Origin: an uncultured Bacilli bacterium
Lineage (GTDB): Bacteria; Bacillota_I; Bacilli_A; RF39; UBA660
DNA: 64,000 nt
Direction of reading: 5' to 3'
Assembly (NCBI GenBank): GCA_934086315.1
Contig: CAKOHZ010000001.1
Location: 434,001 to 498,000, forward strand
In this document: positions 17,699 through 26,218 of the stretch, piece by piece
Layout: every line of letters begins with the position of its first letter
Numbering within the stretch: the first letter of the stretch is position 1
Notes under the pieces: generated by a model
What the model saw: only the letters and a program-made list of their open reading frames with translations
Told to the model about the DNA's origin: nothing
The model's database searches: none
Translations under genes and position numbers: made by a program

Positions 17699-18736
17699 AT
17701 GAGTTCAAGAATGGAAAGATATGAAAATTCAGGGTTAGGTAATTTAAGTAGAACGAAAAGAAACCAAGATATTTACAATTCTACTGATATGAGCGAACTA
17801 TCTAGAATAAAAACTAACACAAACGTTAGTGTTATTTCTGATGCACCAAAAGAAATCGATATAGAAAAAATAAAAAAATATTTAAATGCTTTAAACGAAG
17901 AAGAAGAACAAAAAAGAAAAAAAATATCTTTAGATATCCCAGAACCAGAAGAAAAAGTAGTTGAAAGACAAGAACAAAGAAATTACGATATTAATTCAGT
18001 TCTAGAACAAGCTAGGGAAAAGAAAGAAACAAACTACGAAGAAGAAAGACATAGAAAGCTAAATAATACTGGATACGATATACTTAAAAATATAAAAATT
18101 AAAGAAGAACAAGAAGAAAAAGATAAACCTATGGATACTGATGAGTTCACATCTCCAATAGATGAACTAAATACACAAGAAAAAACAATTGTTAACTTAA
18201 TTCAAAATATCCAAAACGGAAAATCTACAAATAACGAAACTAAAGAAAATTCTAAAGAAGATAGTACAACTGATTTGTTTAAAGAGTTAATGGATGACAA
18301 TGAAAATACAATTGTTATGCCTGCAATAAATGAAAATGAAGCAAATGAAAGCAGTATAAAAGATGCATTATTGGATATGACTAGAGAATTAGATGCAATA
18401 AAAGAACCAACAAACGATCTTACACAAGATTTGATATTAGAAAAAGAAAAAATTAAACAGCAATATCAATTAAAACCTAATAATAATGAAAATGCGTCCA
18501 GTGAGAATAAAGAAAATATCGACCCTGATGCACCAAAGATTAGTAGTATAGACAAATCATTCTATACGAATTCAATCTCATTTAACAAGACAGACTTTGA
18601 AGGATTTGAAGATTTAGAAAAAAGTGAAAAGAAGAGTGGAATTTTAGCAAAAATAGGAATCGTTCTAATAATTATAGTTTTATTAGCAACAGTATTTTTA
18701 ATACTAAATTCAGTACTTGAATGGAATATAATCTAA
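17699..18736 (+). CDS. highly charged, mostly disordered protein with C-terminal membrane anchor
   Basis: The start at 17699 has GGTGAAAG; an in-frame ATG at 17654 lacks a ribosome site. The 345-residue product is dominated by Glu, Lys, Asn and Asp with no visible fold over the first 300 residues apart from helical stretches (EIDIEKIKKYLNALNEEEEQ). One hydrophobic segment lies at about 315-335 with only a few residues after it, so it would be tail-anchored with the bulk in the cytoplasm. It precedes yunB after a terminator. I do not recognise it; a scaffold or division-related role is only a guess. Confidence 0.6.
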   Translation: MSSRMERYENSGLGNLSRTKRNQDIYNSTDMSELSRIKTNTNVSVISDAPKEIDIEKIKKYLNALNEEEEQKRKKISLDIPEPEEKVVERQEQRNYDINSVLEQAREKKETNYEEERHRKLNNTGYDILKNIKIKEEQEEKDKPMDTDEFTSPIDELNTQEKTIVNLIQNIQNGKSTNNETKENSKEDSTTDLFKELMDDNENTIVMPAINENEANESSIKDALLDMTRELDAIKEPTNDLTQDLILEKEKIKQQYQLKPNNNENASSENKENIDPDAPKISSIDKSFYTNSISFNKTDFEGFEDLEKSEKKSGILAKIGIVLIIIVLLATVFLILNSVLEWNII

Positions 18737-18738
18737 TT

Positions 18739-18764
18739 AAGGAGCATTAATAGCTTCTTTTTTT
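18739..18764 (+). terminator. terminator after the tail-anchored protein gene
   Basis: AAGGAGC (18739-18745) pairs with GCTTCTT (18753-18759) with one G-U pair, followed by T residues. Confidence 0.7.
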
Positions 18765-18776
18765 ATATAATTTAAT

Positions 18777-19496
18777 ATGATTAATCAAAGAATGAGACTA
18801 AAAAAATCGATAAATATAAAAATAGAAGATAAAATAATAGTAGTAGTATCAGCAATACTAATTTTAACATACCTATTTATAAAGATATTTACAGAAAAAA
18901 GTAAAAACATTTTACTTGAATATGCAGAAAATAAGTCTATTGAAATATCTACAATTGTAATAAATGAATCAATAAAGCAAGTACTTCTTGAAGAAAAAAT
19001 AAATGATATACTTGAAATTGATATAAATGATAGTAATGAAATAATGGGAGTAAATTTTGATAACATAAAAACTAATAAAATTCTATATGATATGAATTAT
19101 AGTATGCTAAATAATATTAAAGAAATAGAAAATGGAAATATTTTAGATATGAATAATAAATTAAAAAAAGATTTTTTTGATAATAAAAATATGGTTTTCC
19201 AAGTACCTTTTAATGTTATAAACGAAAAGCCTGCATTGATTAGCTTGGGACCAAGGATACCTTTTAAACTCGAGGTAATCAGTAGTGCAACTAACAATAT
19301 TCTAACAAATGTAAAAGAATATGGAATAAATAACTCACTTGTGGAACTACTGCTAGAAATAGAAATAAATGTTCAAATAATATTACCTTTTGCTTCTAAA
19401 AGAAGCACTATTGAGAAAAAAATTCCAATAAGCACAAAAATTATACAAGGAAAAATACCAGAATATTATGGTGGTATGATAAGTGCAAGAACATAG
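18777..19496 (+). CDS. yunB: sporulation protein YunB
   Basis: The 239-residue product has one membrane segment (about 24-41) and an outer domain. The end carries the family signature: VPFNVINEKPALISLGPRIPFKLE, a strand-rich middle, VQIILPFASKRSTIEKKIPI and a YGG close to the C-terminus. In Bacillus subtilis YunB is made in the mother cell and needed for efficient sporulation. It is near yutD here, as in Bacillus genomes. There is no ribosome site: TATAAT at 18766-18771 ends 5 bases before the ATG, suggesting a leaderless message. Confidence 0.85.
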   Translation: MINQRMRLKKSINIKIEDKIIVVVSAILILTYLFIKIFTEKSKNILLEYAENKSIEISTIVINESIKQVLLEEKINDILEIDINDSNEIMGVNFDNIKTNKILYDMNYSMLNNIKEIENGNILDMNNKLKKDFFDNKNMVFQVPFNVINEKPALISLGPRIPFKLEVISSATNNILTNVKEYGINNSLVELLLEIEINVQIILPFASKRSTIEKKIPISTKIIQGKIPEYYGGMISART

Positions 19497-19574
19497 GACA
19501 ACCAATTATTAAAAAAACAATAAACTTTACTCAGCAAAATTAAAATGATATAATAAAGAACAAGGTGAACAAGT

Positions 19575-19865
19575 ATGGAAATAGAAGTAGAAGGAACACT
19601 ATACAAATTAAAAGAAAATTATAGAAATGCATTTGATAAAGATACGTTTTTGGCAAGATACACAGATTATTTTGAGAATTATGATTATATCGTAGGAGAT
19701 ATTGCATACTCTAAATTAAGATTAAAAGGATTTAATAAAAAAAATAATAAGGGTTTAAATAAAATAAATGATTTTGACAATATAAAAAAATACATTGCTG
19801 AAAATTGTGCATACGACTGCAAGTATTTTATACTGGAAAAAATTAATGAAAAAAAAGGTAAATAA
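19575..19865 (+). CDS. yutD: YutD family protein
   Basis: The 96-residue product matches the YutD/DUF1027 pattern: RYTDYFENYDYIVGDIAYSKLRLKGF in the centre and ENCAYDCKYFILEKI near the C-terminus with two Cys. It is a small conserved cytosolic protein of Bacilli whose function is not established. The start follows AAGGTGAAC. Its neighbours (yunB upstream, a DUF1292 gene downstream) agree with a conserved Bacilli arrangement. Confidence 0.88.
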   Translation: MEIEVEGTLYKLKENYRNAFDKDTFLARYTDYFENYDYIVGDIAYSKLRLKGFNKKNNKGLNKINDFDNIKKYIAENCAYDCKYFILEKINEKKGK

Positions 19866-19931
19866 TATCAAACTAATTGATATTGTTTTTATTATATGAT
19901 AGAATTATATGAGAATAGAGAGGAAAAAGGT

Positions 19932-20186
19932 ATGAGTAGAATTTCAATAAAAAATATGGATGGAACTATGGAAGAAGTTGATTTAGTCAATGCTTTCAAA
20001 ATAAACGAAATTAATAAGAGATTTGTAATATTATCAAAAGGTGAATCTGCCGGTGAAGGTATGAGTAAAATTTATATATCAGAATTCGTTGAAAATGAGC
20101 CAGGAGTGTATAGTCTAGTAGGAATAAAAGATGATCAGATTTGGCAAAAAGTAAAAGAAGCAATGAAACAAATAGTTGAAAGTTAG
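19932..20186 (+). CDS. DUF1292-like small protein
   Basis: The start at 19932 follows AGGAAAAAGGT; an earlier in-frame ATG (19896) has no site. The 84-residue acidic product has the DUF1292 layout: DGTMEEVDLVNAFKINEINKRFVIL, then SKIYISEFVENE and a final helix. Members are small conserved proteins of unknown role in Firmicutes. The stop is followed directly by the next gene's GGTGAA site, so both are co-transcribed. Confidence 0.75.
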   Translation: MSRISIKNMDGTMEEVDLVNAFKINEINKRFVILSKGESAGEGMSKIYISEFVENEPGVYSLVGIKDDQIWQKVKEAMKQIVES

Positions 20187-20195
20187 GTGAATAAA

Positions 20196-21221
20196 ATGAC
20201 AAGTGAAATTGAAAATATAGAAAAAGGTATAGTTGTATCAACAATAGAATTTGATGCAAATAAGAGAATAATTGGTATAGGTACACCTACAATAACACCA
20301 AATCCAACTACAGGAATTGCACCTTTATCAAAACAAACTGCTTTTGTCCCAGAAGTAAAAGAAAACTTAGCTCAAGTTGCGGAAAAAGTATTAGGCGCAA
20401 ACCCAAATCAAGCAGTTCCTATTCAAGAACCTTTAGGAAATCAAACAGTTCCTGTAATACCTACACCCACATTGAACGATTCAATAGCAAATCAAGCAGT
20501 AAATGTTGAAATTCCAACTGATTTAGGTAATTTATCGCCAATTAAGGACGCGACAGAACCAATCAAGAGTACAATAGCTGAAGTGACAAAACCTATGGCA
20601 CCAGTTATAGAAGAGCCAAAAATCGAGGCACCAGAAGTTGTAGTACCAATAGCAGAACCAATAGCTAGTCCACAAGAGGTTATGGCAACAGAGCCAACTG
20701 GAATAAATGAACAATTATTTGCTGGAAATCCAGTGGAACCAATGCAACAAGCAGTTCCAATTGAACCAGTAAAACCTATTGCAAATCCATCATTAGAGCA
20801 ACCAGTTCCAGCACCATTATCATTTGAACCTAGAGCTGAGATTAAATCAGAAGAACCAAAACAGGAAGAAGTGAATGCTGTACCAGTCACACCATTAAAT
20901 GTACCAATTAGTCCAGCACCAATTGAACAACCAGTAACAATGAATACTACAAATACTAAATCTTCAGTGTTTGTAATGTCTGATATTGAAAAGCAAGAAA
21001 TGGCAAAAAAATTAGCGAATATAGTTTCAAGCGTTATATCTAGTAAGATATCTGAAATAGCATATATTGCATCTTATGAAGAATTTTTAGGTTTATTAAA
21101 TGAAATGTCAAAAGATAAAAATAACGAAATGTCAACAAATACATTTGAAACTGCGCAAACATTAGTAAATCCAATGGCAGTTCCTCAAGAACCAGAACAA
21201 ACAATGAAATTAGCAGCATAG
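20196..21221 (+). CDS. Pro/Glu/Ala-rich low-complexity protein, unknown
   Basis: The start is ATG at 20196 after TAGGTGAA (a GTG at 20187 overlaps the ribosome site). The product has 341 residues. About the first 30 form a short ordered segment (GIVVSTIEFDANKRIIGIG); residues 40-255 are a repetitive stretch of PxxEP, PVP and IEPVKPI elements, and the last 80 hold two helices (DIEKQEMAKKLANIVSSVI, EEFLGLLNEMSKDK). No signal peptide or membrane segment. It could be a cytoplasmic tether. Family not recognised. Confidence 0.55.
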   Translation: MTSEIENIEKGIVVSTIEFDANKRIIGIGTPTITPNPTTGIAPLSKQTAFVPEVKENLAQVAEKVLGANPNQAVPIQEPLGNQTVPVIPTPTLNDSIANQAVNVEIPTDLGNLSPIKDATEPIKSTIAEVTKPMAPVIEEPKIEAPEVVVPIAEPIASPQEVMATEPTGINEQLFAGNPVEPMQQAVPIEPVKPIANPSLEQPVPAPLSFEPRAEIKSEEPKQEEVNAVPVTPLNVPISPAPIEQPVTMNTTNTKSSVFVMSDIEKQEMAKKLANIVSSVISSKISEIAYIASYEEFLGLLNEMSKDKNNEMSTNTFETAQTLVNPMAVPQEPEQTMKLAA

Positions 21222-21243
21222 ATAGATACATAAGAATAAAGTA

Positions 21244-21271
21244 GAGGGTGAAGTTACGCCTTCTTTTTTTT
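21244..21271 (+). terminator. terminator
   Basis: GAGGGTG (21244-21250) pairs with CGCCTTC (21257-21263), with two G-U pairs, followed by eight T. Confidence 0.7.
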
Positions 21272-21348
21272 AAAGTAAAAAAAGATTATAAAGAAGATAA
21301 CATGAATATATAAAAAATAAAACCATAAAATTTATAAAAGTAAAAGAG

Positions 21349-22251
21349 ATGGTGATTGATATAAAAAATGAAATAGAACAAAATTATAATATCAAAATTA
21401 AAAAAATATATTCAAATAAAAAAGATAAATATTTTTTCATAAATGATAAAAAAGTATATATAAAAAATATAGATAGTGAACAAGAAAAAATAATAAATGA
21501 ACTTGTTAACTTCACAAACGAGTTATATATGAAAAAGAAAAACACAGAGACGTTTTTAATTAATGTACATGGAAAGTATGTTATGGAGTATAAAAACAAA
21601 AAAATAGCGCTTTTAATAAGCAATAATGCAGAAAATATCGAACTAAATTTTAATGATATACAATCACAATTAAACGAGAAACTAAATATGGGATTAACAA
21701 AGTATAACATATATAAGGAATGGGTTAAATCTATAGATGATTTTGAAATGAAAATAATTGAGTATAATAAAGAATTTCCCAAAATAATGAAATATGCAAA
21801 TTACTATATTGGGTTGGCAGAAAACGCTATTCAGTTGTTAGAGGAAACTGAATATAACGAAGAAAAAAATAATTATTTTGGACATTTGATATCAGAAAAC
21901 GAATATTCATACAAAAATTATACTAATCCTTTTTCATACATAAAGACAACAAGATTATATGATGTTGCTAATTACTTTAAATATAAATTTTATGTGGATA
22001 ATATAGATTATGAAGAATTAGAAAGAGTTAAAAAGATAATAGAAAATGAAAATGATAAAAAAATTTTTTTATCATTAATAATTTATCCCTCAGAAGTAAT
22101 CGAAAGAATGAAAAAAATCATGTCACTAGAGCTTGAAGAAAACAAATTATATGCATATCTAAAAAAAATAAAAAGATTGGAGGAATTTATAGTTTACATA
22201 CAAAATAATATTCTAGAAGTGAAATACATTAAATGGTTGGAAGAACAATAA
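21349..22251 (+). CDS. possible CotS/YutH-like spore coat kinase-fold protein
   Basis: The 300-residue product is soluble and very rich in Lys, Ile, Asn and Tyr. A central NPFSYIKTTRLYDVANYFKYKF and a later FLSLIIYPSEVIERMKK recall the C-lobe of CotS/CotI/YutH coat proteins, which have an aminoglycoside-kinase fold. The typical DD or DxD catalytic residues are not evident, so it may be a degenerate member; confidence is low. The start is unclear: ATG 21349 lies within a GAGATGGTGA stretch that itself looks like a ribosome site, with an AUA 9 to 12 bases downstream. Confidence 0.45.
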   Translation: MVIDIKNEIEQNYNIKIKKIYSNKKDKYFFINDKKVYIKNIDSEQEKIINELVNFTNELYMKKKNTETFLINVHGKYVMEYKNKKIALLISNNAENIELNFNDIQSQLNEKLNMGLTKYNIYKEWVKSIDDFEMKIIEYNKEFPKIMKYANYYIGLAENAIQLLEETEYNEEKNNYFGHLISENEYSYKNYTNPFSYIKTTRLYDVANYFKYKFYVDNIDYEELERVKKIIENENDKKIFLSLIIYPSEVIERMKKIMSLELEENKLYAYLKKIKRLEEFIVYIQNNILEVKYIKWLEEQ

Positions 22252-22284
22252 AAAATATGTTATACTTAACATGTGGTGAAAAAG

Positions 22285-22632
22285 ATGAGCAACATAAAGA
22301 TAGGAAAAATAGTTGAGGGACAAATTACAGGCGTAACAAAATATGGGGTATTTGTAAGTCTGGAAGATAACTATACAGGAATGATTCATATATCAGAAGT
22401 GTCTAATAAATATATAGAAAATTTAAACGAAATATTTAAAATCGGAGATTTAATAAAAGTCAAAATTCTATCAATAGATGAAAACAAGCTTCAAGTTAAG
22501 CTATCAATAAAAAAAATAGGTAATCAATCAAAAAGAAAAGGAATAGAAGAAAAGGGTGAAGGATTTGAACTGCTAAGACAAAATTTGAATGTATGGATAG
22601 ATGAAAAAATTAAAGAAATTGAAAAAAAATAG
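22285..22632 (+). CDS. S1-domain RNA-binding protein (YugI/GSP13/CvfD type)
   Basis: The ATG at 22285 is preferred over the GTG at 22273, as GTGGTGAAA forms the ribosome site. The 115-residue product has one S1 domain (about 3-75): KIGKIVEGQITGVTKYGVFVSL, GMIHISEVS, KVKILSIDENKLQVKLSIK. A short charged tail follows. Stand-alone S1 proteins of this kind bind ribosomes or mRNA in Firmicutes. The next feature is the tRNA array. Confidence 0.85.
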   Translation: MSNIKIGKIVEGQITGVTKYGVFVSLEDNYTGMIHISEVSNKYIENLNEIFKIGDLIKVKILSIDENKLQVKLSIKKIGNQSKRKGIEEKGEGFELLRQNLNVWIDEKIKEIEKK

Positions 22633-22661
22633 AATATATTTAAAAAATCTTAGATTTTGTA

Positions 22662-22690
22662 TTGACATCAAAAGTAATAAATGTTATATT
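22662..22690 (+). promoter_or_regulatory. promoter of the tRNA array
   Basis: TTGACA (22662-22667) and TATATT (22685-22690) are 17 bases apart; the first tRNA starts 27 bases after the -10 box. Confidence 0.8.
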
Positions 22691-22717
22691 TAATAGCGTC
22701 AACAGGAAAAATATTAT

Positions 22718-22794
22718 GGGCGATTAGCTCAGTTGGTTAGAGCATCTGCCTTACAAGCAGGGGGTCGGGAGTTCGAGTCTCTCATCGCCCACCA
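22718..22794 (+). tRNA. tRNA-Val (TAC)
   Basis: Cloverleaf of 77 bases with the anticodon stem around CTTACAA; CCA encoded. Confidence 0.95.
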
Positions 22795-22800
22795 TAATAA

Positions 22801-22876
<76 letters not shown>

Positions 22877-22879
22877 CTT

Positions 22880-22963
22880 GGAGAGATAGCGAAGAGGCTA
22901 AACGCGGCAGACTGTAAATCTGTTCCTTCGGGTTCGGTGGTTCGAATCCACCTCTCTCCACCA
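22880..22963 (+). tRNA. tRNA-Tyr (GTA)
   Basis: 84 bases with a long variable arm; anticodon loop CTGTAAA; CCA encoded. Confidence 0.95.
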
Positions 22964-22973
22964 CTTGTAATTT

Positions 22974-23049
22974 TGCCTCGTAGCCAAGTGGTAAGGCACA
23001 AGACTTTGACTCTTGCATTCCGCTGGTTCGAATCCAGCCGAGGCAACCA
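22974..23049 (+). tRNA. tRNA-Gln (TTG)
   Basis: 76 bases; anticodon loop CTTTGAC; CCA encoded. Confidence 0.95.
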
Positions 23050-23069
23050 AAAATTATTATATGACGCAT

Positions 23070-23145
23070 GTCTCGCTAGCTCAGCCGGTAGAGCACTTGA
23101 CTTTTAATCAAGGGGTCTGGGGTTCGAATCCCCAGCGAGACACCA
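23070..23145 (+). tRNA. tRNA-Lys (TTT)
   Basis: 76 bases; anticodon loop CTTTTAA; CCA encoded. Confidence 0.95.
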
Positions 23146-23153
23146 ATTTATGT

Positions 23154-23242
23154 GCCTCAGTGGCGGAATAGGTAGACGCACAGGACTTAAAATCCTGCGA
23201 GTGTAAAAGCTCATATCGGTTCAAGTCCGATCTGGGGCACCA
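23154..23242 (+). tRNA. tRNA-Leu (TAA)
   Basis: 89 bases with a long variable arm; anticodon loop CTTAAAA; CCA encoded. Confidence 0.95.
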
Positions 23243-23256
23243 ATTTTAATTTTATT

Positions 23257-23349
23257 GGAGGAATACCCAAGTCTGGTTGAAGGGACCGGTCTTGAAAACC
23301 GGGAGGTCAAGAAATTGGCGCAGGGGTTCGAATCCCTTTTCCTCCGCCA
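23257..23349 (+). tRNA. tRNA-Ser (TGA)
   Basis: 93 bases with a long variable arm; anticodon loop CTTGAAA; CCA encoded. Confidence 0.95.
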
Positions 23350-23377
23350 TATGATATATATTATGAAATACTAATAT

Positions 23378-23454
<77 letters not shown>

Positions 23455-23458
23455 ATTT

Positions 23459-23534
23459 GGTTCCGTGGTGTAGTGGTTATCACACTCGCCTGTCACGCGA
23501 GGGATCGCGGGTTCAAGTCCCGTCGGAACCGCCA
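23459..23534 (+). tRNA. tRNA-Asp (GTC)
   Basis: 76 bases; anticodon loop CTGTCAC; CCA encoded. Confidence 0.95.
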
Positions 23535-23537
23535 GAT

Positions 23538-23613
23538 GGCTTCATAGCTCAGTTGGCAGAGCACAAGACTGAAAATCTTGGTGTCGTTGGTTCGATTCCA
23601 ACTGAAGCCACCA
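23538..23613 (+). tRNA. tRNA-Phe (GAA)
   Basis: 76 bases; anticodon loop CTGAAAA; CCA encoded. A 64-base gap with no feature follows. Confidence 0.95.
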
Positions 23614-23677
23614 TTTTGTTAAATAATACAAATGCAATGAAACAGCATGTTAAAGCGATTCCGACGGGAATTTAAAC

Positions 23678-23754
23678 GCGCTCATAGCTCAATTGGATAG
23701 AGCATTTGACTACGGATCAAAAGGTTATGGGTTCGACTCCTATTGGGCGCACCA
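23678..23754 (+). tRNA. tRNA-Arg (ACG)
   Basis: 77 bases; anticodon loop CTACGGA; the A34 is presumably edited to inosine. CCA encoded. Confidence 0.95.
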
Positions 23755-23761
23755 TTTAAAT

Positions 23762-23838
23762 CGGGAAGTGGCTCAACTTGGTAGAGCATTTGGTTTGGGA
23801 CCAAGGGGTTGCAGGTTCAAATCCTGTCTTCCCGACCA
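23762..23838 (+). tRNA. tRNA-Pro (TGG)
   Basis: 77 bases; anticodon loop TTTGGGA; CCA encoded. Last gene of the array. Confidence 0.95.
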
Positions 23839-23847
23839 TTGTGTATT

Positions 23848-23871
23848 AAACTCACGTATGTGAGTTTTTTT
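23848..23871 (+). terminator. terminator of the tRNA array
   Basis: AAACTCAC and GTGAGTTT form an 8-bp stem followed by T residues, 10 bases after the last tRNA. Confidence 0.85.
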
Positions 23872-24592
23872 ATATTACATTATAAATTTTTTCTAGGTCA
23901 TTTTCATATATCACAAAATTAATTCCATGGTAACGTAAAATTCCATTACTTATGGATAAGTTTAAATTAATACTAATTATTCCTTGCTTTATTGCAAATA
24001 TAATATCTTCAAAATTTTTAAGACAATAGCAATATAATCTCTCATAATAAAAATATTTTTCATTGTTAATAATTCTATTGTGGTACCTTACACAAACCAA
24101 ATATTTTAGTTTTTTATCAAAAATATTTTTAATATCATTAAAATGCCAAAATATAGAAGTATCAAATATTCTTCTGTTATAAAATATGCATAGATAGATT
24201 TTTTTCCATTTGTAAGAAACTTTAATCATAAACCCATATTTATTTTTACAATATTTAATCTTATTTTCTTGAATATTTATCATTAAACATTTACAATTAT
24301 TACTTACGTTATATCCATAATTATTTATTAAATACTCAAGCACTTTTTCAGATGAATATGTACTCTTAGAAGGAGTACAACTAAAGAGTGTTATTGGATA
24401 TTTATTTAATCCTGTGGTTGTCTTAATTTCTATATTTTTAAAATCTGGCAGTGATTTATTATCTAATTTTTTATTTAAAAGCGTTTCAAACATTTTTCCT
24501 GCACCACCATTATCTTTATATAAAGATTTTATATATCCTCTTTGTTTTATAAGATTAAATTTTGATTTAAATTCTATAAAGTCGTCATTCAT
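23870..24592 (-). CDS. MvaI/BcnI-type restriction endonuclease-like protein (orphan)
   Basis: The 240-residue product starts after GAGGTGA. Its N-terminus fits the MvaI/BcnI endonuclease family: KQRGYIKSLYKDNGGAGK at about 16-33, FETLLNKKLDN with Glu36, LPDF with Asp50 and IEIKT with Glu55 and Lys57, the D...ExK metal site. The remainder is rich in aromatic and basic residues, as in monomeric DNA-cleaving enzymes. No methyltransferase gene lies next to it, so it is an orphan, a MutH-like nicking relative, or a remnant. It points at the tRNA array from the opposite strand, a place where accessory DNA often inserts. Confidence 0.7.
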   Translation of the reverse strand: MNDDFIEFKSKFNLIKQRGYIKSLYKDNGGAGKMFETLLNKKLDNKSLPDFKNIEIKTTTGLNKYPITLFSCTPSKSTYSSEKVLEYLINNYGYNVSNNCKCLMINIQENKIKYCKNKYGFMIKVSYKWKKIYLCIFYNRRIFDTSIFWHFNDIKNIFDKKLKYLVCVRYHNRIINNEKYFYYERLYCYCLKNFEDIIFAIKQGIISINLNLSISNGILRYHGINFVIYENDLEKIYNVI

Positions 24593-24725
24593 TTTTCTTC
24601 ACCTCTAATATAATAATTAGTCATAAAAATCTAAAACACTTCATAAATAGTAAATTTTTTGTTAAATTTAAATAAAAAAATAAAAAAAAGGGAAAAATAA
24701 TTTATTTTAGTGTTACTATTAAAAC

Positions 24726-25274
24726 ATGAAAAGTATAATAGATAAAATTAAAAGTAATGCAAATGATGTTATAAAAGATAACAATTTTTTAATTGTTGCC
24801 TATCAGAATAGGTTATCAAGCAGAATGGTAAAAATTTTTGAAAAGTACAATATACCGTTTAATAAAAATATTATAAATAAAAGTATAGAAGAATATTTAG
24901 TAAATAGTATGTTTGAAACTAGTGAAGATATAATAGATAAATATATAGGATTATTGGAAAATTACGAAATTATAGTACAGCAATATGTTGAAAGAAAAGT
25001 AAATACAAAAGAGATTAAAGCTTCAACGATAAAATTTATAAACAGAATCTCACAAAAAAATCAACAGAATTTTCCAAAGGTTATATCAAATAATTTTATA
25101 GAAAATATAAAATCAATGATTTTTGTTTATGATAATAGAAATTTAAATGATGAAATAATTTCAAGAATTAACATAGACACTGATGATATTAGAATGGAAA
25201 TAAATAGAAATAATTATAATTTTGTTATAGAATCAATAAATAATATTATAAAAAATATAATAAATAATATGTAA
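24726..25274 (+). CDS. unknown helical protein next to the DHH gene
   Basis: The 182-residue product is predicted to be all-helical and rich in Ile, Asn, Lys and Glu. There is no signal peptide, membrane segment or recognisable motif, and no clear ribosome site; TTACTATT-like boxes just upstream suggest a promoter close to the ATG. Twelve bases separate it from the DHH phosphoesterase gene, so they probably form a two-gene unit. Composition is even more AT-rich than the neighbours, consistent with acquired DNA. Confidence 0.5.
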   Translation: MKSIIDKIKSNANDVIKDNNFLIVAYQNRLSSRMVKIFEKYNIPFNKNIINKSIEEYLVNSMFETSEDIIDKYIGLLENYEIIVQQYVERKVNTKEIKASTIKFINRISQKNQQNFPKVISNNFIENIKSMIFVYDNRNLNDEIISRINIDTDDIRMEINRNNYNFVIESINNIIKNIINNM

Positions 25275-25286
25275 TAAGGACCCTTT

Positions 25287-26165
25287 ATGAATATAAAAGA
25301 ATATTTTAAGAAATTGAAAAAACATGAGCCAATATGTGTTATAGGGCACTCAAATATAGATATAGATTCAGCAATATCATCAAAAATTCTTTCTGAAATA
25401 TTAAATTATTTCAATATAAAAGCTTTTTATGCTATATTGGAAAAAAACTATTTTTTTGACGAATATAATAAAAAAATGCTAGATGATTGCACTACTTTTC
25501 AACCCAAAATAATATCAGATAAAAAAATAAAAGATTATAATTTTTTCCTTGTTGATCACAATGATTTTTTACAATCAGTAGGAAAAGACGCAAAGATCAT
25601 AGGTTGTATAGATCATCACCCTGATAGTAAAAAAGTGAAAAATAGTATAATAACAGATTGTTGTGCAACCTCTTTATATATATATCAAATTTTTAAAAAA
25701 GAATACTCCTTTACTAGAGATCAAAAATACCAAATTTTTATGGCATTTTTGAATGATTCTACTTTTGGAAAGTCATCTAGATTTAAGGAAAGCGATAAAA
25801 GATTAGCATCAGAATTAGGATTTGATATGAATTTTGATGAATTATTTAAAAAGTATTTTAAACCAACAGATTTGAGTATTGGAATTGAAAATTGTATAAA
25901 TAATGGACATAAAAAATATGAATTTAATAATATTAAATTTGAAAGTGGTTATATTGAGACATTTGGAATTGATGGAATAAAAGAATATGAAAAAATTATC
26001 AGCAAAAAAAATAATTTTCTAGGAATATGGATAGACTATATTAAACCTACAACTTATATATTTTTTAATTATGAAGGTAATTATATTAAATGGAAATATA
26101 ATTTTGTTGCTTCACGTGCGACTACAATTTTAGGCGATGCAATGAAAATTATTAATCAAAAATAA
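25287..26165 (+). CDS. DHH-family phosphoesterase resembling family II inorganic pyrophosphatase
   Basis: The 292-residue product has the metal-binding DHH motifs in order: GHSNIDIDSAISSK at residues 20-33 (His and two Asp), LVDHND near 90-95 and CIDHHPDS near 111-118, followed by a CCATSLYIYQIF segment like that of PpaC. Family II pyrophosphatases use manganese and are about 310 residues with a DHHA2 domain; here the C-terminal part is shorter and divergent (FGIDGIKEYEKII), so other substrates such as linear dinucleotides are possible. An AAGGACCC site precedes the ATG. It is paired with the unknown gene upstream. Confidence 0.75.
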   Translation: MNIKEYFKKLKKHEPICVIGHSNIDIDSAISSKILSEILNYFNIKAFYAILEKNYFFDEYNKKMLDDCTTFQPKIISDKKIKDYNFFLVDHNDFLQSVGKDAKIIGCIDHHPDSKKVKNSIITDCCATSLYIYQIFKKEYSFTRDQKYQIFMAFLNDSTFGKSSRFKESDKRLASELGFDMNFDELFKKYFKPTDLSIGIENCINNGHKKYEFNNIKFESGYIETFGIDGIKEYEKIISKKNNFLGIWIDYIKPTTYIFFNYEGNYIKWKYNFVASRATTILGDAMKIINQK

Positions 26166-26204
26166 GGTACAATCTTGTCTTTTCTTATATAATAAGGTAC
26201 AATC
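26161..26204 (+). repeat. 14-base direct repeat before the PH-domain gene
   Basis: AATAAGGTACAATC occurs at 26161-26174 and again at 26191-26204, exactly 30 bases apart, with a TATAAT box (26188-26193) at the start of the second copy. It could be a regulator site or a product of local duplication. Confidence 0.6.
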
Positions 26205-26218
26205 AAAGAGGTGATAAT

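Noticed and set aside
20492..20890. Ser/Gly-rich open frame antisense to the Pro-rich protein gene
   Set aside because: A shadow of repeated Pro/Glu/Ala codons; no start signals.
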